From Sipunculus nudus (taxonomy: Eukaryota > Annelida > Sipuncula > Golfingiida > Sipunculidae), in the NCBI GenBank assembly GCA_026874595.1, contig CM049316.1, forward strand, positions 63,781,176-63,845,175: 64,000 bases of DNA, read 5' to 3'. The notes under the pieces are model-generated. The model searched no databases. It was given only the letters and a program-made list of their open reading frames with translations, and was not told the DNA's origin. Below, one piece after another: positions 12,197 through 22,649 of the stretch; positions within the stretch are counted from its first letter, which is position 1; each line of letters begins with the position of its first letter. Position numbers and translations under genes: made by a program.

Positions 12197-12690
12197 AACG
12201 GATTGCCTTATTGAATTGCGTACTTTTATACATAACCCTCCACAGGAAAGGAAGGGAAGTTTATAAGGTTTGATGAGTGTATTTCGATACCAATATATGG
12301 GATCAATTTTTATTTCTGGGGGGACGAATTTTCAAAAGTTATTTTTGGCCAGACGTGCTTAGTGCCACATATTTTACATTTGACCTTGACCTAATTTTCA
12401 AGGTCATGACCGAGGAGGCTTCTTGTATTTTACAAATCCTGCATTTAACATTATATTTACTACAAATATTTTAGTGTGGGCTTTTATGACTTTTTGCTAA
12501 GGTTTATCCCCCAGAGAACAGTTCAAACGCAAATAAAACCCCACTTGACCGACATTCTAGATCTCAATGTGAGTCCATATTCTTTGACATAACCCTAAAT
12601 GTCACATTTAAAGCAAGCAGTCGCAATGTCTCCTCTCCGTTATTTATAGCTGAAGTTGCACAATAAATGTACATTCTAAAGTATTCAATT

Positions 12691-13032
12691 AAGGCCAAAA
12701 TAAAAAAAAGTAATGGTTCTCAGGCACTTTTTTTCAGAAATCAATGCGGGCGGGCGCTTTATTTATTTTAATTTTTTTTGGTATGTTTCGATAAAAATGT
12801 CAAATGATAGGGGAAAAGCGTGAAAATAACAGTTTTATTTTGCTAAATAAGTAAAAACACTACAAAACAAAAGAAATTGTATGGTTTCATCTTCTTGAAA
12901 GAAATGTCGGAGCGGCAGTAGCTCAAAATTGTAAAGTTTTTATTTAAAATCAAAATAAAAATTTTTGATGCGGGTGTTTAAAATTGATGCGGGCGGTGCC
13001 TGAGAACCATACCTTTAATTTTTTTTGGCCTA
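12691..13032 (+). mobile_element. MITE family A, copy 1
   Basis: Terminal inverted repeats AAGGCCAAAA...GGTTCTCAGGCAC at the left and GTGCCTGAGAACC...GGCCT at the right; 342 bp. Shares its interior (GATGCGGGCGG, TTTTGCTAAATAAGTAAAAACAC) with copies at 15024 and 52141. Confidence 0.88.
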
Positions 13033-13559
13033 ATCTGTGTTTTGTAAAAGAATATTCGGCGTTTTAATATTATAGTTTGATCAGCTATCGACAGGTGGCG
13101 CAAGCGTACTATCATTAAAAACAAAGGCTTCTGCACCAGAGTGGATATTCTGCATCAGGTTTGATAAATTTTGTACATTAAGAACGATAAGAAAGATATC
13201 CAACTTTGTTATTTAATCGTACAATATTCATCACAGTAACTCATAAGTTTTATTTCTTTCGTTAAATTCAACTCTGAGGGATAGTCATGTTTCTATCTGA
13301 TTATTGTTTTTATATTTCCATGCGCTATATTTATATACAAATATTTTCTGCATTTAGACATTTTTCAATTAATGCTCAAAGTATATCATGAATATTTGTG
13401 AATATTTATGTGTATAAGTGAGTATTTGAATGAAATAAAAATGAAATTTTATGTAATAAATGTCTTTCTTGAGCACTACATTAAGTACATTTACCCTTTC
13501 TAAAATAAGCCCCTTATTCAGAAGCATATGCTGACACTTAACAAGGCCCCCAGGGCCAA

Positions 13560-14330
13560 GGTCACAAATATTTGAACTCGTCTGTCATCTTCGTTGAGAC
13601 AATTCGTGTATCAAATTTAAAGAAAAAATATGCAGTTATTCTAAAGGTATTGGGTTCCCAAATATCCTTCGTTTCTTCAGGTTTGACCTTGAACATCAAG
13701 GTCAAGGTCTTTTTTGGAAAAAATCCGAGATATTGATGGAAATATTTCAAACATGTCTCTGATCGTCGTGAAAACAATCTTTGTGTCACATTTGAAGAAA
13801 AAAGAAATGGTACTTCAAAAGTTATGGGGTTCACAAAAATCCTAGATTTCGGCAGATCTGACCTTGAAGATCAAGGTCAAAGGTTTTCAAACTCTTTCGA
13901 CAACTTATCATCTGACATCTTTCATTTTGAATTTCAGAAAAATATATCTGTCCCCTCGAGAAAAAAATGTTTTTATTTTTTTTTTTTTTCAACCAAATAT
14001 GGAAATATTCAAGGTCAAGGCCACTCTCACAGTAAAGGTCATGACTACAATTTACATAGACTTCGTACTTTAACCAATAGCTCTGCATGTGAATAATATG
14101 AAAGAAATATGTCCCAGTGGCAATGATGGGATATTTGAAGGCACGAAAACAAGAAAAGGACAAAAGGTGACGCCTCCTGTCTCCTGCAGAAGACAAAGCT
14201 ATCCAAGATCTTCGGTCAACTTGATTTTAGAACAAATCCATGCATCCTTTCCTGAGATATTTAAGCTTTCGTGCAATTGTCTCCAAAATGGACTTATTCA
14301 AGGTCAAGTTCAATCTCCTAGTAAAGGCCA
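13560..14330. repeat. Diverged tandem repeat rich in AAGGTCAAGGTC
   Basis: Repeating blocks contain ATCAAGGTCAAGG-type direct repeats near 13698, 13870, 14010 and 14300, separated by T-rich sequence. Open frames through it look like repeat by-products. Confidence 0.6.
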
Positions 14331-14399
14331 CGACCCCATTTTAAATAGTCTTCGTTCTCTCAACCATATCTATATGCACATGTTAAGTTTGATCTGTGA

Positions 14400-15023
14400 A
14401 ACATGTTTTGGTTTTTGGCTGGAACGAACTAAAACCATAGTATCCCAAACTTTGTCAGGTGATCCAATGAAAGTTACTCAAAGTGTGTGAATATAAGGCT
14501 CAATTAATGTTAAGAAATGCTTGAACAGCAGGGACGAGAATGATTCTGGAATGCATCTATTCTCGCGCACAGGTTATGTTTATGACAGGAAACTTAAGTC
14601 CCCAGACGAAAGCCCGCAGGGAACCAGTCTAGTTAACATTTTCATTGGCCACAAAGCAGTTGGTTTAGTACATTAGACCCATCCTCCGTACAGGATCAAG
14701 GTCTATTGAGACAATAATAGATCCCTGTAAGGGGATGTGCACACGACACGGAACTACAGCGGGTTTGACCTGGATTGCTTGGGCAACCACTGAATACAAA
14801 CATGGCGGAACACATGCACCTGGACGTCACCTGTCACCCCAGAATCGCACCCATTTACCAAACACATGCTTAAACCGTGTGGCACGTGCTATTGTTTGCA
14901 TACATTTACACCAATACGTCACCGATATCGCGCCGCAATGTAGTTCCCCGAGTTTGGCAACATGTAAAACACAAACAGACAATCATATTCTTTATAACCA
15001 TTATATTTGAAATGGATGTTGTG
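14400..15023. other. Intergenic, no gene seen
   Basis: A frame at 14735-15010 has no domain or splice support. Unique-looking sequence between the AGGTCA repeat and MITE copy 2. Confidence 0.4.
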
Positions 15024-15332
15024 AAGGCCAAAAAAAAATAGGGTATTGTTCTCAGGCACCGCCCGCATCAATAAACCCCCCTCATCAAACATTTTTTTAT
15101 TTTCATCGTTCAAGAAGATAAAATAATACAATTTTGATACGATTTCCTTTGTTATATAGTGTTTTTACCCGTTTAGCAAAAACACCCTGTAATTTTCATG
15201 CTTTTCCATGGTCATATGACAATTTCTCGAAACATACAAAAAAAGGTCAAAAATAAAATACCGCCCGCCGGCAGTGACTTCTGAAAAAAAGTGCCTGAGA
15301 ACCCTACCTTTTTATTTAATTCAATGCCCTAA
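15024..15332 (-). mobile_element. MITE family A, copy 2 (inverted)
   Basis: Reverse complement of the copy at 12691, 309 bp. It carries TTCTCAGGCACCGCCCGCATC at its left end and GTGCCTGAGAACC at its right. No clean target duplication seen. Confidence 0.85.
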
Positions 15333-15929
15333 TTATTGTAATTTTTAATTGTCAGGCGATTCGTTCGACTGAAAATAGTGCCTTTGACTGGCAAAAGATC
15401 TATCCCTATATAGACGAGATCTGACGAATGGAGAATGGCCTGTGCTCCCGGTCTCCTGGTTATGCGGACCCAACATGGCTAGACTTGTATAAATCACTCG
15501 TGGTTCGTTGTTTGACATATGTACAGCTATTGGCCCCTAGAAATTAAATGATAAGGTCACGTTTGACACTGGTCCTTGAATTCACCGAAAACACTTATTC
15601 AACCCCAATAAGTCATGTATATGTTTATAAACGAGGCCTACAGGCCTAATGCGAACCTGTGCAAAGTTTGGGAGTGTGAATGGAGGTTTATTTTTAAAAA
15701 TTAATATTGATCCTTTTAAGTCCTGCATATCTACCTTAGTCATTATGATTTCAGCAAAATGGACATTTCGGACCTGCAATTTTCAGACTAGGACATTTTA
15801 AAACTAGAATATGGGTAATCAACAAGCGACTATGTGTATCCGCAGAAATCAGAGTGGGACAGGTGAAGTGAGGCATGGATTAAGTGGCAAGGGGAATAGA
15901 GTGAGGTGTGTTGTATATTAGCATGGATG

Positions 15930-17335
15930 TCTGAAGCTTAAACGTGAATGTAGGTGGTGCCACCTGTCATGAAATCGAGAAAATCGTCCAGGATGTATAA
16001 ACCTGCAAAATTTCAGGTGGATAAGTCAAATCACTGCTGAGATATGAGTAATTTTATCCCAAGGCAGATCAACAGATGGACGCTTACATAAGTGGTGCCA
16101 GGTGGCGCCACCAGTTTTGCCTATGATGAAGAGCTATGTGAGATCTATATACAAGCAAAATTTCGGCCCAAACGGTGAAACGGTTCCCGAGATATGAGCG
16201 TGGATGTCTGCAGAGTAATCCTGAATGTAGGTGGCGCCACCTGTCAAAAATCAAGAGAGCTGTCCAGGATGTATAAACCTGCAAAATTTCAGGTGGATAA
16301 GTCAAACCACTGCTGAGATATGAGTGATTTATCCCAAGGCAGATGAACAGATGGAAGCTGTGCATAAATGGTTGCAGGTGGCGCCACCAGTTTTGCCTAT
16401 GATGAAGAGCTATGTGAGATCTATACACATGCAAAATTTTGGCCCAATCGGTAAAACGGTTCCCAAGGTATGTGCTTGGATGTCTGCAGAGTACACCTGA
16501 ATGTAGGTGGCGCCACCTGTCATAAAATCGAGAAAGCTGTCCATGATGTATAAACCTGCAAAATTTCAGGTGGACAAGTCAAACCACTGCTGAGATATGA
16601 GTGATATTATCCCAAGGTAGATGAACAGATGGATGCTGTGCATAAATGGTTGCAGGTGGCGCCACCGGTTTTACCTATGATGAAGAGCTTTGTGAGATCT
16701 ATAGACATGCAAAATTTTGGCCCAATCGGTCAAACAGTTCCCGAAATATGAGCTTGGATGTCTGCAGAGTAAACGTGAATGTAGGTGGCGCCACCTGTCA
16801 TAAATCAAGAGAGATGTCTAGGATGTATAAACCTGCAAAATTTCAAGTGGAAGAGTCAAACCACTGCTGAGATATGAGTGATATTATCCCAAGGCGGATG
16901 AACAGATGGACGCTGTACAAAAATGGTTGCAGGTGGCGCCACCAGTTTTTCCTTTGATGAAGAGCTATGTGAGATCTATACACATGCAAAATTTTGGCCC
17001 AATCGGTCAAACAGTTCCCGAGATATGAGCTTTGATGTCTGCGGAGTAAACGTGAATGTAGGTGGCGCCACCTGTCATAAAATCGAGAAACCTGTCCAGG
17101 ATGTATAAACCTGCAAAATTTCAGGTGGATAAGTCAAACCACTGCTGAGATATGAATGATATTATCCCAAGGCAGATGAACAGATGGACGATGTGCAAAA
17201 ATGGTTGCAGGTGGCGCCACCATTTTAGTGTATGTTATAAAGATATCAAAGGGCTACATTTGTGCAAAATTTTTAGCCTGATCGGTCAAACGGTTCCCGA
17301 GATATGCGGGTTTATGTGTGGAAACAGACACACAA
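15930..17335. repeat. Higher-order tandem array (~277-bp unit, two ~138-bp subunits) with palindrome GGTGGCGCCACC
   Basis: Five units, each made of two diverged halves. Half A carries TGCAAAATTTCAGGTGG and CACTGCTGAGATATGAG; half B carries TGCAAAATTTTGGCCCAA and GGTTCCCGAGATATGAG. Each half begins with the perfect 12-bp palindrome, at 16101, 16230, 16377, 16506, 16655, 16784, 16932, 17061 and 17210, plus an imperfect one at 15953. Spacing alternates 129 and 147-149 bp. Short open frames in both orientations inside the array follow from the repeat and are not genes. Confidence 0.95.
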
Positions 17336-18340
17336 ATGGACGCTGGGCAGCAAGGAAAGGTCGGAGGTCAACAAAAAATGAGGGTGCAGCAGTTCACATG
17401 TGAGCTGTTGATAAACCCGATTTGCTTAAAATGCAAACCAAGTTTTTTCAAACAGTTGAAAGATATAGTTCCAGTAATCTAGGAAATCTGCACCTAAACA
17501 TTGTGTCCAGACGTCTAGACGCTGTGTCACGACGTCTAGACACATTGTCTAGACACCCCCCCTCAGAGCCAGGTCAGTTGTCATGGTGATGTCTGGACCC
17601 CACCTGGTTGTACTGAGTGACCTCTTGACTTGGCTGCTGAAACTCAGCATGTTGTCAAACCTGTTTTCAAACACAAAAGCCTTTTTCAATTGGCTACACT
17701 ACTTTTTTTTTAAAAACTGCATTTACCCAATGTATTCTTATAAAACTGGCAGTACCCTACCATAGAAAAATCCTTGTAAAGTTTAAACCAATCAGCTTAA
17801 CAGTTTCATCATAAAACAGTGTATAAGCTAGAAGAGTATAAAATTACATTTTCGCTTGTAAAAAAAGATCAATGTAGGTGGCGCCACCAATACCTTAATT
17901 TCAAATATGACATGTGTGACAAACATTGGTATAAAATTTGGTGATGATTGCTCTAGCCGTTTGAAATTTTAGTGTGCTTTTTTGGACAGATGACTAAGTT
18001 CAACCTTCTGTAACTCGGCCAAAAATCTCCGAACTGGAACCATTCGAACAAACTTGAGAGAGATTGTTCCAGGGATCATTTCTGTGAAATATTCGACAAT
18101 TTTGCTGGACAGTTTCAGAGAAGAAGATTTTTAAAGGTTTTTAAGCTCTTTCTCTATAAAATCTAAATTAATGCAGATACCTAATAATAAGCACCAGGGC
18201 ACCAAGTTTCACATGTAACTAATTCTTACATGTAATTTGGAGCTGCTAGCTCCGAGGGTTTCCGACTTACAGCCATGGACGGCGGACGGCTGATGGACGA
18301 CGCTGCGCCATCGCATAAGTTCACAGGTTCGCTAAAAGCA
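17336..18340. repeat. Flank of the palindrome array, probably the same dispersed element
   Basis: One more perfect GGTGGCGCCACC lies at 17877-17888. The stretch ends in a CGGACGGCTGATGGACGACG motif and a TCGCATAAG...TTCACAGG string typical of dispersed marine-invertebrate repeats. GTCTAGAC occurs three times at 17510-17554. No gene seen. Confidence 0.5.
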
Positions 18341-18389
18341 AGTATTATTTATGATTTTTAGGGCCCGTGCTTTTGACAAGGATTTTATT

Positions 18390-18600
18390 GACTCAGTCAG
18401 AATGGTATGCTTTTATCCCCGTTCGTGTGTGTTTTCGTGTGTGTTTGTTTACAGCATAACTCACGAAATCATGAACAGAATCCCATAAAATGTTCAGCAC
18501 TTTTCTGGAATGGGCAAATTAAGAAACGATTAGACTTTGGTGAGGATCCGGCACATGATCCGGATTCAGGGATGTCATCAATGAATATTTAAAGGGCCGA
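18390..18600. repeat. Probable degenerate dispersed repeat
   Basis: CACAGCATAACTCACGAAATCATGAA-type wording and GAGGATCCGGCACATGATCCGGAT resemble a repeat widely seen in animal genomes (ACTCAAGAACTA...GGATCCGGATC). No ends found. Confidence 0.35.
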
Positions 18601-18687
18601 ATGAGTGAAAGCAAACACAGGTTTTTTTTTTACATTATGGCTCAGAAAGAACACAAATAATGTGTTTATGCGCTTAAACCCGGATGT

Positions 18688-18937
18688 ACATATATAACGC
18701 CTTGGCTGCGATACGTAACGCGTTACGTATACACAAAAATATACGTTTCGTGCTTTGAATCCAAACTGCTATGTTTTCCGTTACGTCAAAAATGTTAGAA
18801 CATGCTCTGATCTTTGCGTCTGCTTTACGACCAACGAAAATACCATGTTAATTTAACGTTACGGCGGCGTTACGCATGCGATTACATCGTATCGCAAACG
18901 TAACGCAGACTTGTCGTACACTTAGCGTTATATATAC
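18688..18937. mobile_element. Small MITE candidate with CGTTACG motifs
   Basis: ATATATAACGC at the left and GCGTTATATAT at the right, with many GCGTTACGT/ACGTAACGC strings inside. About 250 bp. Similarity of ends is short, so this is tentative. Confidence 0.35.
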
Positions 18938-19329
18938 ACTCGACTTTATGCTGTAAATATGACATTATTTGTATGATATAATCCCTTGCACACAGAATGC
19001 ATGGCACTGCATACTAGTATACTTTTACAATTTGTTTATAGTGACAGTCTTTTATTTAAGAAGTAACTTCTTACATTTTGTCCAGTCTCTTGTGTTTCAG
19101 AGAATTGTATAGTATTTCTTATATTTTTATTTACAGTGCCTTTTGTATTTATTGAATGCATATATATGTGTGTTTTTTTTTTGTTTTTTTTTTTGTTTGC
19201 TACATACTAGTTGTGATAACTCATTGTATTTGTAAAGCTGAATCTCTTAAGTGTATACATTAAATCTATCTCTATACTCTCTCTATATATATCTAATTAT
19301 CAAAACCAGTCTCGAAATGTTTCTGAACA

Positions 19330-19625
19330 TCAAAGGTATCCAGAATTTGTTGTCTATATTATCCTGAATTCTAATCTTAATACCATATTTTTTTCTATTA
19401 CGGATTTCAGCACCCAATTAATACCAAATTTCGGTATCAAAACCATACTAATCTTGAATTCCGGTCTCAAAACCATACTTATCTTTAATTCCGGTCTCAA
19501 AACCAGACTAATCTTGAGTTCTGTTTCCAAAACCATACTAATCTTGAATTACGGGCTGAAAACCATACTAATCTTGAATTCCGGTCTCAAAACCATATTA
19601 ATCTTGAATTCTGGTTTCAACAATG
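19330..19625. repeat. 30-bp minisatellite, ~9 units
   Basis: Unit AAAACCATACTAATCTTGAA + TTCCGGTCTC; several units are exactly 30 bp, so short frames stay open in both directions. Not a gene. Confidence 0.9.
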
Positions 19626-20024
19626 TAAATATTAGAAGTAATAAAGTGATAAAGTTCATGTTAGGAAACTTTTTTTTCAATCGTTGTATGTTTAATCCAC
19701 TCTTTATGGAAGTAAAAAGACTCTTTATTTTACATAAGACGATTACAAAATCTTGATATGGGCAATTTTTGTTGTTGTTTTAGTTTCTTGTTAATACAAA
19801 CGGACATATTGGTAACTGATCGCAGACGTTTTACAGAAGATAAGGTACAGGTAAAAAATTAAAAGCACCCTCAAATTTACCTTTTTATAGTATCAAATGC
19901 ATACAAACCCAAAAAACATTTGTTCCTACATCTAATTATTGAAAATGACGATTTCCTTTTAAATACACCCCTCTCGCAGCTGTTATACACTGAAGTCGTC
20001 CCATTGAACAAGGCAATATCACAC

Positions 20025-20165
20025 TCTCAGTGGTCTGATTGCAATGCTGCGCTCTGCGCGCACCCTGGTGTTCGAGCCCAGAAAACCTTGCCATACAAAG
20101 CAGCGGTTACACGAAAGGATGTCTGGGACGAATGCAGTGTATAACCGCTGCAGCAGGAGCGTACC
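20025..20165. repeat. Foldback-family single arm
   Basis: TGGTCTGATTGCAATGCTGCGCTCTGCGC, CCTGGTGTTC, CCTTGCCA and AGCAGCGGTTACAC match the right arm of the element at 53203-53562. No gene here. Confidence 0.6.
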
Positions 20166-20288
20166 TTTTAAAAGGTAATATTGGCAATTTGCAGGATGTA
20201 AATATAAGCTACATTATAAATTAATGCCAAAATTTAATTATACAAAATTCCTTTGGAAGTAGGTCACAGACAGCGGTAACGAGTAGTA

Positions 20289-20865
20289 CATCGTGACAGA
20301 ATGTGAGGCCTATATCCACGCGGCATGGGTTAGACTAGAGGCAGCCTGCTACCCAAACGTTGAATTTTAATCAACTGTATGAAGACGTTGGGGTGGCAGC
20401 ACAAGCTATTCGGTTCGCACCAATTCTAGTACCTACAGATGTGCACGCAATTACTAACAGAACTATTTCAATTTCATCTGCTTGTTGAACCGACATTTTT
20501 TCCGAAGTGAGACATTAAGTGACGTTATTCTGTTAGAAAAATAAATAATATTACATTCACGGTTGACTTACGTATATTCATGCAGCTCTTATTAATAATG
20601 AGGCTGGTTTTACTCGGGAAGTTAGTCTCTGCGTCCGTCTTGATGGCCTGACAGCTTTCTGTGAATAGGTGCCATAGGGAATTAAGGCAAATATTTTGAT
20701 CAGACCTTTTGTATGGGTGTTCTTTTATGACTTGCATCATGACTCAAAAGCCCCTATCAGTTATTGTTGAAGGCCTGAGTGTCATGTTGTCATGGCTAGG
20801 GTCAGACAAACCAACTTTTACGTCGTGACAGAAGGCAAGGCCTATATTGACAGGGCCTAGGGATT
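20289..20865. repeat. Diverged direct repeat pair
   Basis: ATCGTGACAGAATGTGAGGCCTATAT near 20290 and GTCGTGACAGAAGGCAAGGCCTATAT near 20823. The ~490 bp between shows no gene. Confidence 0.5.
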
Positions 20866-21278
20866 CAACAATAAACTATATAACGGACTGGCCCGAGGTT
20901 CAACGCGAATAGTCCACATGCTCCAAAAGCTGCCTAACAAGCATAAATAGTACCAGCAGATAACGAGTCAGAGTTATTCATTATTGTTCCTCTGGAAAAT
21001 ACTTTACTTCTCGTTATTGTCAAGAGATTAAGCGACTGAATGGAAGGGTGGCCCCGATGGGCATTTGTCCTGTGGTTGTTTAGAATAAGTATGTGTGTAT
21101 GTCGTAGGTATTTATCGCACCAAGGAACACTAGGAAACATTCAAGTGTACTTGAGAGAGGGGAGTTCTTACAACTGAAAGACTTGCTGTTGTTGCCATGC
21201 TCAAAAGCTGGTGAAAGTCTCCGAGGTGCCGCGTGCTCACGTGGAGTCGTTGTCAACGTGAACGTTACATGCTTACAG

Positions 21279-21485
21279 TTGTCTGGAGGCTTGTGCGGAG
21301 TTCCGATGCTGGCGAGACATGCTTTCAGCTGTTCTACTGTGAGTTATGTTTTAAGTATATATATATATGAGGTACAATAATATCGCATATAAATGTAAAC
21401 TTTAAATGTTACAATATATATCCTTAGATAAGTTGCATCTTTATCTGTCTTCCTGAAGACCAGGTATAAATATATAAATATATAA

Positions 21486-21538
<53 letters not shown>

Positions 21539-22421
21539 CATACTAATATGTACATACAGACTGGATTCTGTATAAAATACACATATATGTTATGCAAATA
21601 TATAAATTACATATATTTATCTATCATCTTGTTTGCATTTACATATATAGTTATATACACGCCATACATACAAACAAATATACCGACATACAGACATATG
21701 GCCTGGATGTTATAGACTCATCGAATATATGGATTAAGTAGCTTGAATAAGTCATACTATTCAAAAGGCATTACTTTTTACATATCTCCCTCTCTCTATA
21801 TATATATGTGTGTGTGTGTTTGTGTTTATGTTATATATATATATATATTCATATATTTATTCTTTTCACATAAAACCAGTTACTGATCCCCTTGTCGGAC
21901 ATCAGCTGAGCACCCGTAAGTACCTGGACATGTCGTTCGTGGTTTGGTCATGAATTGACCTCAGCTTGTTATATTAAACGGTATTCTAAACACTAACAGT
22001 CCGCTGCAAATAGAGGTACATTGTATATGTGCAAAGTGCAGTAAGCTTCAGGCGTAGAACGCATGAGTATTGTTTGGTGTTGATAATCCCCAAGGGTTTG
22101 TTGAGATAATGTTTATCAAATACATGTTCTGAGAGAGGGAAATTGTGTATGTACATTGTTATACACTCTCTCTATCTTAAGCTGTCAGGTCTTAGTTGTA
22201 CGATAAAATAATCATACTCTGACTGCATGCCTGTCTGTCTGTCTGTCTGTCTGATTGTACACTGAGTTTAAGTCTTTATAGAAAAATAGTCAAAGTATAA
22301 AGATGACGGTTATTTTCACTTCATATATGTATAAGCTTCTTATCCTCATACATATACACACAGAAAAAAAAACACACAGATCTACACTGACACAACAGAA
22401 AATGTGAGTTGTATATTAAAA

Positions 22422-22462
<41 letters not shown>

Positions 22463-22580
22463 CACACACATATACACACACAAACAAACACATACAAACC
22501 ATCACCAACAGAGAGTGACTAACCAATTGTTATAATGAGCAGTTCAGAAAATATTGCTTTTAATGCACCCCCCCCCCCCG

Positions 22581-22649
<69 letters not shown>

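Noticed and set aside
15930-17335. CRISPR-like regular spacing
   Set aside because: The units are ~277-bp tandem repeats without unique spacers in a eukaryotic genome; spacing comes from the higher-order repeat.
16084-17403. Several 60-116-codon frames in both orientations
   Set aside because: Products of the tandem palindrome array; frames differ between units and strands, so there is no shared coding constraint.
22567-22647. Poly(C)/(CT)n tract as a splice-related polypyrimidine tract
   Set aside because: No AG acceptor followed by an open frame was found beside it.
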